A DNA stretch of 39,741 nucleotides, taken from the NCBI GenBank assembly GCA_021372695.1, contig JAJFTY010000231.1, forward strand, positions 1 through 39,741, in the 5' to 3' direction. Shown in pieces: positions 1 through 7,696 of this stretch. Position 1 is the first letter of the stretch; every line of letters starts with the position of its first letter. The notes beneath the pieces were generated by a model that saw nothing but the letters and a program-made list of their open reading frames with translations, searched no databases and was not told where the DNA came from. Both the position numbers and the translations under genes were made by a program. The DNA is from Deltaproteobacteria bacterium (lineage in GTDB: Bacteria; Desulfobacterota; Syntrophia; Syntrophales; UBA5619).

Positions 1-691
1 TCCGGACATGCCAGAGGTCGTAACCGGAGGAGTTCTTGATGGTGAAGGGCTTCTCTTCCGCCAGGGGCTTTTCGTAGCGCGCAATCACGTCGGCCACGCC
101 CCGGGCAAGGATGCCCGCCCTCCCCGAAGCCTCTCCTTCAGCGATGGGGCCGGTCGTGAGGATCCCGCCGTCGGGCAGGACGATCTCGAGCCCGAGCACG
201 TTGTCCCGGGTGTCACCGTACTTGATGGCATGGGGCCCGCTCGAGTTGTTGGCGATCATCCCTCCGAAGGTGCAGTGCTCCTTCGTGGAGGGATCGACCG
301 GGAAGTGGAGCTTGTGGCGTTTGAGCAGGGCGTTGAGCCCCCCCTGGGTGATCCCGGGCTGGACCCTGGCCCACCGCTCCTCCACGTTCACTTCTATGAG
401 GCCGTTCATGTAGCGGGAGAAGTCGCAGATGATCCCCTCCCCCAACTCATTGCCCACGCGGCTCGTGCCGGCCCCCCGGGGAATTAGGGGAATCCTGTTT
501 TTTCCTGCGTACTTCACGATCTTGACCACATCCTCGCGGTTCCGGGGCAGTACGATTCCCAGGGGCTTCACCTGGAAAAGGCAGGCCGCGCTGCTGTAGA
601 TCGTCCGGCTGAGTTCGTCGCTGAGCACATCACCCTTGATCAACGCCTTGATCTCGGGAAAGATTTTTTCGGGACTGATTGAACTGTCCAT
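1..691 (-). CDS. FAD-binding oxidase (GlcD/PCMH type), truncated at window edge
   Basis: This reading frame starts at ATG 691 and stays open for 230 codons to the left edge, so only the N-terminal half is visible. The start is supported by a GGAGG sequence at 697-701. The protein shows the FAD_binding_4 (PCMH) signature: a PRGAGTS motif near residue 75 and GGMIANNSSG near residue 150, where the flavin pyrophosphate binds. In this family (glycolate oxidase GlcD, D-lactate and D-2-hydroxyacid dehydrogenases) the missing C-terminal half holds the substrate-binding FAD-oxidase_C domain. The gene is divergent from the isomerase at 924 and has its own promoter in the shared spacer. It is a second, distinct hydroxyacid oxidase beside the fused enzyme at 3509-6553. 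The family call is firm; the substrate cannot be read from this fragment. Confidence 0.88.
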   Translation of the reverse strand, partial: MDSSISPEKIFPEIKALIKGDVLSDELSRTIYSSAACLFQVKPLGIVLPRNREDVVKIVKYAGKNRIPLIPRGAGTSRVGNELGEGIICDFSRYMNGLIEVNVEERWARVQPGITQGGLNALLKRHKLHFPVDPSTKEHCTFGGMIANNSSGPHAIKYGDTRDNVLGLEIVLPDGGILTTGPIAEGEASGRAGILARGVADVIARYEKPLAEEKPFTIKNSSGYDLWHVR

Positions 692-767
692 TTCTGCCTC
701 CGTCATTTTCTACGATCGCAGAGCCCCCGGAATCGACCCCCTCCCGCGGCGCTCCGTCCGTGAGCGG

Positions 768-796
768 AGGATAGGGAAAGGCCACCCGCGTGTCAA
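768..796 (-). promoter_or_regulatory. Sigma70-like promoter for the leftward FAD oxidase
   Basis: On the minus strand, a perfect TTGACA -35 (791-796) is followed by a 17-nt spacer and TATCCT as -10 (768-773). It lies about 75 nt upstream of the ATG at 691. Spacing is optimal and the -35 is consensus; the -10 matches 4 of 6. Confidence 0.5.
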
Positions 797-806
797 GGAA
801 ATATCG

Positions 807-830
807 GCCGCGGGACGGCCGTTCCGCGGC
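807..830. promoter_or_regulatory. 24-bp near-perfect palindrome between divergent promoters
   Basis: The arms GCCGCGG (807-813) and CCGCGGC (824-830) flank a centre containing CGGCCG. Only one base pair of the 24-bp dyad (814/823) is mismatched. It sits between the -35 boxes of the two divergent promoters, 10 nt from the leftward one and 20 nt from the rightward one. That is a typical place for a regulator that controls both transcripts. No regulator gene is adjacent within the window. A transcribed hairpin is less likely, because it lies upstream of both start points. Confidence 0.45.
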
Positions 831-850
831 AGGTTTCGTTTCGTTTTTCA

Positions 851-879
851 TTGACACTCCCGGCTGCCTATTGTATGGT
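851..879 (+). promoter_or_regulatory. Sigma70-like promoter for the isomerase/glycerate kinase operon
   Basis: A consensus TTGACA (851-856), a 17-nt spacer and TATGGT (874-879) lie 44 nt upstream of the ATG at 924. A plausible start point near 886 leaves a short leader containing the AAAGGAG ribosome-binding site. Confidence 0.55.
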
Positions 880-923
880 CCGGACCCGGGGAAGTCCGCA
901 TCAAAAGGCAAAGGAGAAGAATC

Positions 924-1835
924 ATGAACGATTCCATCTATAAGTACATGAAGGTAGGGCTGATTCACTTCATGGCCTACCCCGCCACGATCAAGGGCGA
1001 AGGGCCGATCGTCGAAACCGTGAAGAAGATCCTGGTCGATGACTACTTCAACGCCATCGAGCTGACCTGGATCAAGGACCCCGAGACCCGCAAGCAGGTC
1101 GTCAAGATGCTGGCCACGGCCCACATGACCGTCGCCTATGGCGGGCAGCCGCGGCTTCTGACCACCGGGCTCAACATCAACGACACCGACGAGGAGGGGA
1201 GGCAGAAGGCCGTTGCAACCCTCAAGGAGGGGATCGACGAGGCTTACGAGTTCGGCGCTGTCGGGTTTGCCTTCCTCAGCGGAAAGTACGAAGAGGCGAA
1301 GAAGGAAGAGGCTTACCAGGCCCTGGTGAAATCGACCCAGGAGCTCTGCGCCTATGCCAAGTCCAAGGGCACGATCCGGATCGTCCACGAGATTTTCGAC
1401 TACGACGTCGACAAGAAGAGCCTCGTGGGGCCGGCGTCACTGGCGAAAAGATATGCCGAGGACGTGAAGGCAAAATACGACAACTTCGGCCTGATGGTGG
1501 ACCTGAGCCACCTGCCGCTCATCCATGAGACGGCCGAACAGGCGATCCTCCCGGTGAAGGAGCATCTGGTGCACGCCCATCTGGGGAACTGCGTCGTCAA
1601 GGACTGCAACCTTCCCGCCTACGGAGACGCCCATCCCCGATTCGGATTCCCCGGAGGGGAGAACGATGTCCGCGAAATGGTGGAGTTCCTGAGGGTGCTG
1701 AAGGGAATCAGCTTCCTGAACGAGAAGAATCCCCCGATCGTCAGCTTCGAGGTGAAGCCCTTCGGCGACGAGGATTCGGATATCGTGGTGGCTAACGCGA
1801 AAAGGACACTGAATCGCGCTTGGGCAATGCTTTAG
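924..1835 (+). CDS. Sugar phosphate isomerase/epimerase (xylose isomerase-like TIM barrel)
   Basis: A 303-residue cytoplasmic protein of the AP_endonuc_2 / xylose isomerase-like TIM-barrel superfamily. The usual four metal ligands can be recognised by context: Glu in VHEIFDYD (about residue 155), Asp in MVDLSH, His in HAHLGN and Glu in VSFEVKP near the end. Members include hydroxypyruvate isomerase, tagatose/allulose epimerases and inosose isomerases, so the motifs suggest a divalent-metal keto-aldose isomerase or epimerase without fixing the substrate. The start has AAAGGAG about 8 nt upstream and a promoter at 851-879. The next gene makes a glycerate 2-kinase, so hydroxypyruvate/tartronate semialdehyde chemistry is an attractive guess, but it is only inferred. 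The family is secure; the reaction is not. Confidence 0.8.
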   Translation: MNDSIYKYMKVGLIHFMAYPATIKGEGPIVETVKKILVDDYFNAIELTWIKDPETRKQVVKMLATAHMTVAYGGQPRLLTTGLNINDTDEEGRQKAVATLKEGIDEAYEFGAVGFAFLSGKYEEAKKEEAYQALVKSTQELCAYAKSKGTIRIVHEIFDYDVDKKSLVGPASLAKRYAEDVKAKYDNFGLMVDLSHLPLIHETAEQAILPVKEHLVHAHLGNCVVKDCNLPAYGDAHPRFGFPGGENDVREMVEFLRVLKGISFLNEKNPPIVSFEVKPFGDEDSDIVVANAKRTLNRAWAML

Positions 1836-1861
1836 ATTGCCCGCCGGTCAAGACAGGAGTA

Positions 1862-1891
1862 CCCGGGAGGGCCGGAAACGACCGTCCCGGG
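1862..1891 (+). other. Stem-loop between isomerase and glycerate kinase
   Basis: Arms CCCGGGA (1862-1868) and TCCCGGG (1885-1891) close over a second imperfect GC stem with a GAAA loop. No U-tract follows, so this is more likely an mRNA-stabilising or attenuating structure within the transcript than a terminator. The rest of the 182-nt gap has only the AAAGGAG ribosome-binding site before 2018. Confidence 0.35.
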
Positions 1892-2017
1892 AGATGAAAA
1901 GCCAAACGAACGCCATTCGCCCGCAGGAACCATCGCTCGACACCCCGCCGCGTTCATCGGTCGCATGCCCTGTAAAAAGCTGATTTTGTACCCACGACTT
2001 TAAAAAAAGGAGCCCTT

Positions 2018-3436
2018 ATGTCAGACAGCAAGATGAAGAGTGGTCCGGCCGACGCCCGACAGATCCTCCTGCATGCGCTGGAAAGCGTGTTTCCCGAATC
2101 GGCGGTGCGGCGCCATGTGAGCTTCGACAAGAAGACGCAGATCCTGACGGTGGACGACCAGCAATACGACCTCGCCCGCTTCGACAAGATCTACGTCGTC
2201 GGCGGCGGCAAGGCCGGCCGGCGGACCGGCGCCGAGTTGGCGGCGATCCTGGGCGACCGGATCACCGCGGGCGTGCTGAACGTCTATCAGGACCAGGCCG
2301 CGGAACCCATCTCCGACAGGATCAAGCTGATGGCCGCCAACCATCCGACACCGAACCCAGCCGGCATGGAGGGCGCCCAGGAGATGGTCCGGCTCCTGAA
2401 GAGCGCCGACGAGAAGACGCTCGTGATCGCGCTCATCTCGGGCGGCGGCTCCTCGCTCATGGCCCTGCCGGTCGAGGGGGTCACCCTCGACGACTACGTG
2501 GCGGTCTGCAATCTGCTTCTGACGGTTCCGGCGACGATCGACGAGATCAACGCGGTGCGCAAGCATTTCGATCCGCTCAAGGGCGGAGGGATGCGGAAGA
2601 TGGCTAAAAATGCCGGCGGATTCATTTCGCTCGTCCTCTCCGACGTTCCGGTCACCAAGACAGGCGTGGTGGACGACCAGTCGGTCATCTCCTCCGGACC
2701 GACCGTGGGCGACGAATCGACCTTCGAATCCGCCAGGAAGGTCCTCACCGGCCACAAGATCTGGGAGAAGACCCCCCCGGCGGTCGCGAAGTACATCGAG
2801 CAGAACCTGGGCCGCGAGGAGAACGAAACCCTCTCGAAGGAGTCGCCTCTCCTGGCCAAGGGGAAGAGCCAGTACGTCATCATCGCCAACAACGATCTGG
2901 CGATGGAGGCCGCGGGCGAGAAGGCGCGTGCACTAGGCTACACGGTGAAACTCATCGGCTGGAAAACGGGCTCCGTCGCCGACAAGATCAAGGCGGAGGT
3001 TTCGCAGGAGATCGAGAACATCTGGAAGGTCATCTCGCCGCTGATGGAGAAGGGCGACGAGGTCACCTTTGCCAGCTTCTCCACGGACGGCATGGACGGC
3101 CACTCCGACCTGGCGGGCGCCATCGCCGACCGGGAGACCCTGAAGCTCGCCAAAAGCCAGGGCCTCGACCACAAGACCTATCTGGCCAACTATGACGCGG
3201 CCTCTTTCTTCAAGAAGCTGGGCCTCGACGTCAAGACCGGCCCCTCAGGAACGAACGTGGCCGATATCACGCTGGTACTGATCGAAAATGCGGGCCGCGG
3301 CCGGAAAATCGCGGTCATCTTCGGCGGCGAGGCGACGGTGAATGTGAAGCTGCCGGCCGGTCAGAAACCGGGCTTCGGCGGCAGGAACTCCCACCTGACG
3401 CTGCTCGCGGCCGAAAAACTGGCTGAACTGGAATGA
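2018..3436 (+). CDS. Glycerate 2-kinase (GckA/TtuD, MOFRL family)
   Basis: A 472-residue class II glycerate kinase (DUF4147 plus MOFRL domains) that phosphorylates D-glycerate with ATP to 2-phosphoglycerate. Older databases often call this family hydroxypyruvate reductase TtuD. Visible family motifs are SGGGSSLMALP near residue 148, NAVRKHFDPLKGGGM near 180, LSDVPVTKTG followed by SSGPT, STDGMDGHSDLAGA in the C-terminal part, and GPSGTNVADI close to the MOFRL end. Length is normal for the family. The ATG at 2018 follows AAAGGAG by 6 nt. It lies downstream of the isomerase and upstream of the FAD/Fe-S dehydrogenase on the same strand. The set suggests feeding C2/C3 hydroxyacids into lower glycolysis at 2-phosphoglycerate. 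Confidence 0.92.
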   Translation: MSDSKMKSGPADARQILLHALESVFPESAVRRHVSFDKKTQILTVDDQQYDLARFDKIYVVGGGKAGRRTGAELAAILGDRITAGVLNVYQDQAAEPISDRIKLMAANHPTPNPAGMEGAQEMVRLLKSADEKTLVIALISGGGSSLMALPVEGVTLDDYVAVCNLLLTVPATIDEINAVRKHFDPLKGGGMRKMAKNAGGFISLVLSDVPVTKTGVVDDQSVISSGPTVGDESTFESARKVLTGHKIWEKTPPAVAKYIEQNLGREENETLSKESPLLAKGKSQYVIIANNDLAMEAAGEKARALGYTVKLIGWKTGSVADKIKAEVSQEIENIWKVISPLMEKGDEVTFASFSTDGMDGHSDLAGAIADRETLKLAKSQGLDHKTYLANYDAASFFKKLGLDVKTGPSGTNVADITLVLIENAGRGRKIAVIFGGEATVNVKLPAGQKPGFGGRNSHLTLLAAEKLAELE

Positions 3437-3508
3437 CAACGGAGGGCCCCGTCCATCGAACGGGGCGCCGACTACGGAATGGATTCTACCTACTGAAGGA
3501 GTTGACTG

Positions 3509-6500
3509 ATGAATGAACAAACGACGTCCGAAAATGCAGCTGAGCTGAGCAAGAAGGCGAACGGCGGCCCCAGCGGGGAGTTCATCCGCAAGGGCCTGAT
3601 CGCGGCGGGGATTCCCGAATCGCGGATCGAAACGAGCCAGGCGGGATGCCTGGGCTACTCCTACGACGTGGGTCCGATCAGCCTGACCCCGCTCGCGGTG
3701 GTCGGGGTGGCGAGCCACGCGGATGTGGAAAAGGCTGTGCGCTTCGCCCACGAGAACCATATCCCCATCAATGCACGCGGCGCGGGAAGCGGCCTGCCCG
3801 GCCAGTCCGTGGGCGCGGGCATCGTGCTCGACATGCGCTCCCTGGACAAGATGGAGGTCCTGGCGGACCATCCCGAGGGGGGCAAGATCGTCCTCTCCCA
3901 GGCGGGCGTCATCTGCACCCGGCTGAACAACTATCTTAAGGCCTACTCCGTGTTCCTCGCCTCCTACCCCGCCTCCACCGACATGGCGACGGTGGGCGGC
4001 ATGATCGCCAACAACGCCTCTGGGGCCAACTCCTGCAAGCTCGGCACCACCATGCATCAGGTGTTGGACCTCCACGTGGTCCTGGCGGACGGCACGAGCG
4101 TGTGGACCTCGCAGATCGACTCCAATAAGGAGCCCTGGAAGAAGATCCTGGAGCTGATCCGAACGAAAACGGAGATGATCGAGCGCGATTTCCCCTGCGT
4201 TCCCAAGAACTCCTCAGGCTATGACGTGCTGGACATCTCCCGGCAGCTCGCCAAGGGGATTCCCGTCGACTGGACCCGCCTCTTCGCCCACTCCGAAGGG
4301 ACCCTGGGCATCATCACGGAGGCCAAGGTCCGGGCCCTGCCGCTCGCCGGCCAGAAGGCGACGATCAGCGTCTATTTCACCGACCTGAAGGAGGCGTGCA
4401 GCGCCATCCCCGCGATTTACAATATGGGGCCCTCCTGCTTCGACACGGCGGTTACGACCAACCTCGACATCATCCGCCAGCGCTTCCCCTCCCTGGGCAT
4501 CCGGGAGGACGCCAAGGTGATGTACCTGATCGAGTTCGACGACGTCGTCGTCAAGGCGGACCCGAACGACCCGGCCAAGCGGATCGGCCAGATCTACCTG
4601 ATGGAGAAGCAGGCGGCGGCCGACCTGATCCAGAACCAGGTGAAGGAGCTGAAGGAGCTCCTGGACAAGAGATACCCCAACTCCTTCTTCGGCTTCGACG
4701 TGGCGACCGAGCCCGCCAAGCAGGACGCCCTCTGGCTGGGGCGCCGGAGCGCGCTGCAGGTGCTCCACACCTACGACCCGACCAAGCGGCCCCTCACGAT
4801 GATCGAGTGCGTCGTCATCCCGCGCGATGAGGCGAAGATCGCCGAGTTCATCGGCTACATGGAGAAGGTGCTGGGCGAGGAGCAGGTCGTGGCCGGAACC
4901 CACGGCCATGCGGGCGACTGCAACTTCCACATCTACCTCTTGCTCAACCTGAGCCAGAAGCTGGACCGCGAGCGGCTGATCCACGTCATGAGCAAGATCA
5001 CCAAGAAGGTGGCGGAGCTGGGCGGGTCCATGAGCGCCGAGCACGCCGACGGCCGGACCCGCGGGGTCATCCTGCCCCACGTCTTCGGGCTCGGGCTCTT
5101 CGACCTCTTCGTCGAGATCAAGGACCTGATGGACCCGCAGCACACCCTCCATCCGGGCGTCAAGATCATCCCCGAGGCCCGCAACAAGGATCTGGCCAAG
5201 GCGGTCGAGGAGATGGTCGGGATCGAGGAGAAGGACAGCCATCTGAACCTCACCCGCTTCCGCGACTTCTCGCACCTCTTCTCCGGCGCCTGCTCCTTCT
5301 GCTCGCAGTGCGCGGACAGCTGCCCCGTGTTCCAGAAGCTCTCCGAGGAGTTCAAGACCCGCTCCGAGGCGGCCCCCGCCTTCAAACGGGCGCTGGCCAT
5401 GGCCATGGACGTCGACAAGAACCTCTCGGCAACCCTGAAGGACGATCCGCTGGTCAAAAAGATCTTCGACCTCTGCCTGCTCTGCGGGCAGTGCACCTTC
5501 AAATGCGCCACCAACGCCAGCATGCGCGACATCGTGATCAAGGTCCGGGAGGCGGACCGGAGCACCGTGACCGCCCCGGCCATCGACTACATCATGGCCC
5601 ATCCGGGCCTCTACCGGGCGCTGATCAGCCTCCTGGGCGCGACCCAGGGGCTCTGGTCCAACTCCGTGAGCCGGAAGCTGCTCTCGGTCATGCCCAAGGA
5701 GCTCTTCCCCACACGGCTGCCGTACCAGCGCTACCTGCCGAAGCTCGCAGACGCCAGCCTCAAGTCCCGCTACCCGGAGCTGGCGGACATCCCCGCCTCC
5801 CAGGCGGAGATTGCCTACTTCTACGGCTGCAGCTCGGACCTTTTCGCCGAGCCGATCGCGGACAGCTTCATCAATATCGCCAAGCAGAACGGCTGGAAGG
5901 TCTCCCTGCCTCCGCAGCGCTGCTGCGGGGAGCCGTTCAGCGCCGTCGGAAACCTCGCCGAGGCGCACAAGCTCGCCCGGTACAACATCGACCAGCTTGC
6001 GGATTTCAAGTACGTGATCGCCCACTGCCCCTCCTGCCTGTACGGCATCAAGGAGTACGCCAAGGATTTTGCCCGGATGAAGGACAAGGTCTATGAGGAG
6101 AAGGCGCTCGCGCTGATCAAGAAGCTCTACGAACCGGCCCAGTTCGTCATGGAGGTGATCGGGGCCGACAAGCTAAAGAAGCCGGCCCGGAACCTGAACA
6201 GGAAGGTCACCGTCCACCTCTCCTGCCACGAGAAGCTGGGCGAGAAGATGACGGCCACCCCCAACCACACCCGCGCCCTCTTGAAGCAGATTCCGGGGCT
6301 CCAGATCGTCGAGATGGAGGGGGCCAACGACTGCTGCGGCCTGGCCGGACCCTGGGGGCTGGGCGAGCACTACGACCTGACCCTGAAGCTCCGCGAGGCC
6401 AAGATCAAGAACATCGCGGACGCCAAGGCGGACGTGGTCGCGACCTGGTGCTTCGGCTGCATGACGCAGATGAAGGACGGGCTCTCCCAGAAGGGGAATG

Positions 6501-6553
6501 CGACCGAGGTGAAGCATCCGCTGGAATTGCTGAGCGAGGCGTACGGAAAGTAG
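3509..6553 (+). CDS. Fused FAD-binding / 4Fe-4S / CCG-domain 2-hydroxyacid dehydrogenase
   Basis: A 1014-residue fusion equivalent to GlcD plus GlcF, the architecture of D-lactate, glycolate and D-2-hydroxyglutarate dehydrogenases that pass electrons from flavin through Fe-S clusters to a membrane or soluble acceptor. Order: FAD_binding_4 (about 60-260, with ARGAGSG near 89 and GGMIANNASG near 165); FAD-oxidase_C (about 290-555, with GTHGHAGDCNFH near 465); a first [4Fe-4S] motif CSFCSQCADSCP near 595; a second cluster stretch CLLCGQCTFKC near 656; then two cysteine-rich CCG domains, the first with RCCGEPF and HCPSC (about 769-850), the second with NDCCGLAG and CFGCM (about 905-990). All expected cysteines are present. 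The ATG has AAGGAG 7-8 nt upstream. It is probably the last gene of the operon, ending 307 nt before the convergent KorB. The substrate is unknown; glycolate, lactate or glycerate would fit the neighbours. Confidence 0.9.
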   Translation: MNEQTTSENAAELSKKANGGPSGEFIRKGLIAAGIPESRIETSQAGCLGYSYDVGPISLTPLAVVGVASHADVEKAVRFAHENHIPINARGAGSGLPGQSVGAGIVLDMRSLDKMEVLADHPEGGKIVLSQAGVICTRLNNYLKAYSVFLASYPASTDMATVGGMIANNASGANSCKLGTTMHQVLDLHVVLADGTSVWTSQIDSNKEPWKKILELIRTKTEMIERDFPCVPKNSSGYDVLDISRQLAKGIPVDWTRLFAHSEGTLGIITEAKVRALPLAGQKATISVYFTDLKEACSAIPAIYNMGPSCFDTAVTTNLDIIRQRFPSLGIREDAKVMYLIEFDDVVVKADPNDPAKRIGQIYLMEKQAAADLIQNQVKELKELLDKRYPNSFFGFDVATEPAKQDALWLGRRSALQVLHTYDPTKRPLTMIECVVIPRDEAKIAEFIGYMEKVLGEEQVVAGTHGHAGDCNFHIYLLLNLSQKLDRERLIHVMSKITKKVAELGGSMSAEHADGRTRGVILPHVFGLGLFDLFVEIKDLMDPQHTLHPGVKIIPEARNKDLAKAVEEMVGIEEKDSHLNLTRFRDFSHLFSGACSFCSQCADSCPVFQKLSEEFKTRSEAAPAFKRALAMAMDVDKNLSATLKDDPLVKKIFDLCLLCGQCTFKCATNASMRDIVIKVREADRSTVTAPAIDYIMAHPGLYRALISLLGATQGLWSNSVSRKLLSVMPKELFPTRLPYQRYLPKLADASLKSRYPELADIPASQAEIAYFYGCSSDLFAEPIADSFINIAKQNGWKVSLPPQRCCGEPFSAVGNLAEAHKLARYNIDQLADFKYVIAHCPSCLYGIKEYAKDFARMKDKVYEEKALALIKKLYEPAQFVMEVIGADKLKKPARNLNRKVTVHLSCHEKLGEKMTATPNHTRALLKQIPGLQIVEMEGANDCCGLAGPWGLGEHYDLTLKLREAKIKNIADAKADVVATWCFGCMTQMKDGLSQKGNATEVKHPLELLSEAYGK

Positions 6554-6614
6554 GGGCAGGAGGGGCAGCCGCGGGAAGATGATCCCTCCGCGCGCTGGAG
6601 CCTTTTCGACCCTG

Positions 6615-6676
6615 CCCTTCGGCAAGCTCAGGACGGGCTGCGGTTTGGCAGCTGTCATGGTGAGCCTGTCGAACCA
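6615..6676. repeat. Inverted pair of dispersed intergenic repeats
   Basis: The noncoding gap carries a TTCGGCAAGCTCA-type sequence (6615-6634) and its inverted relative TGAGCCTGTCGAACCA (6661-6676). The shared core is TTCGRCARGCTCA. This is a dispersed intergenic repeat type that I recall from many proteobacterial genomes, usually as outward or inward pairs. The 307-nt gap 6554-6860 otherwise holds only the hairpin at 6816-6851. Confidence 0.55.
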
Positions 6677-6815
6677 CGCGCGCTGAAGCGCGCTCAGACA
6701 GTCGTCTTTGCGGGCGCTCCGCTGCGGAGGCAGGGTACCCCGATAAATCTCCAATGCGCGCTTCCGGGATCCGCCTCTCAAGTTGCCAAAAGGGGATAAG
6801 AAAAGAGTAAAAAGG

Positions 6816-6851
6816 AAGAGAGGGGACAGATGTGAATCTGTCCCCTCTCTT
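6816..6851. terminator. Bidirectional hairpin between convergent genes
   Basis: A perfect stem of 14 bp (6818-6831 with 6836-6849, extendable to 16 with A-T pairs) has a GTGA loop. T-runs at 6850-6854 follow on the plus strand, and an A/T-rich flank serves the minus strand. It can stop both the dehydrogenase transcript and the KorAB transcript. The core GGGGACAGAT/ATCTGTCCCC resembles REP-like palindromes often found near IS200-like RAYT transposases in Deltaproteobacteria. No such transposase is in this window. Confidence 0.7.
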
Positions 6852-6860
6852 TTTGCCCAT

Positions 6861-7685
6861 TCACCGCATCATGATGCAGGGGGTGTTGAGGCGGGAGGAT
6901 ACCGCCTCCTTCGTCAGCGGCACCCGGAAGATTTCCTTCACCTTGCGGAGCGGGGCTGCGTCGTTGCGGTAGATCACGCCGATGGGAATCTTCTCTCCCC
7001 ACTGCTCTGCCGTCTCGATCGCTGCGTAGCGGTCGGTGAGCGGCTTCTCCAGTCTGGAAACCCGCTCCCGGTACCAGGCGTAGGTATTGATCTTGTTGAA
7101 GCTGACGCAGGGCTGCAGGATGTCCACGACGGCCGTGCCCGGAAAGAGGATTGCCTCCCGGATGACCCCGGCCAGATGCTCCTTGTCTCCGGCGAAGCCG
7201 CGCGCCGCGAAGGGGGCGCCCATGGTGACGGCGAGGGCCAACGGGTTGAGCGGCAGGTTCGGGTTCCCGCCCGGGGTCAGGTCGTTCTTCACGTCCAGGG
7301 CGGTCGTGGGCGAGCTCTGTCCCTTGGTCAGGCCATAGACCTGATTGTCGGAGACCAGGATCGTGATGTCCAGCCGCCTGCGGATCGTCTGGATGAAATG
7401 GTTTCCCCCTTCGCCGTACATGCAGCCGTCGCCGGAATAGGCGATCACGGTGAGGTCGGGCCGGGCCAGCTTGATCCCCACCGCGGCAGGCAGGGAACGG
7501 CCATGGAGGCCGTTAAAGTAGTTCACGTCCAGATACTGGGGCATCTTGGCCGCCTGGCCGATCCCCGAAGTGAGGACGACTTTGTGCTTCGGGACCGGAA
7601 GCTCCCGGAGCACCTTCTCGAGCACGTCGCGGATCGCAAAATTGCCGCAGCCCGGACACCAGGCGGTCACGATTTTCGGTTCCAT
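6861..7685 (-). CDS. korB: 2-oxoacid:ferredoxin oxidoreductase, beta subunit
   Basis: A 274-residue thiamine-diphosphate subunit of a 2-oxoacid (probably 2-oxoglutarate-type) ferredoxin oxidoreductase, which converts a 2-oxoacid plus CoA to acyl-CoA, CO2 and reduced ferredoxin. The N-terminal WCPGCGN motif supplies cluster or active-site cysteines. SGDGCMYGEGGNHF followed by DNQVYG is the ThDP/Mg2+ binding motif. The in-frame GTG at 7691 overlaps the AAGGAG ribosome-binding site, so ATG 7685 (5-nt spacing) is the better start. It lies 11 nt downstream of the alpha gene, so the two are cotranscribed. There is no separate delta (ferredoxin) gene; in the KorAB type the alpha subunit carries the gamma domain. 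Substrate choice between 2-oxoglutarate and branched or other 2-oxoacids is not settled by sequence alone. Confidence 0.88.
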   Translation of the reverse strand: MEPKIVTAWCPGCGNFAIRDVLEKVLRELPVPKHKVVLTSGIGQAAKMPQYLDVNYFNGLHGRSLPAAVGIKLARPDLTVIAYSGDGCMYGEGGNHFIQTIRRRLDITILVSDNQVYGLTKGQSSPTTALDVKNDLTPGGNPNLPLNPLALAVTMGAPFAARGFAGDKEHLAGVIREAILFPGTAVVDILQPCVSFNKINTYAWYRERVSRLEKPLTDRYAAIETAEQWGEKIPIGVIYRNDAAPLRKVKEIFRVPLTKEAVSSRLNTPCIMMR

Positions 7686-7696
7686 CTCCACTCCTT

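Noticed and set aside
630..1388. 252-codon minus-strand frame spanning the divergent spacer
   Set aside because: It runs antisense to the isomerase and across the promoter region, with no domain. The real leftward gene starts at 691 in another frame.
4214..6025. 603-codon minus-strand open frame
   Set aside because: It is antisense to the FAD/Fe-S dehydrogenase, low in complexity and without motifs. The plus-strand gene carries all its cofactor motifs.
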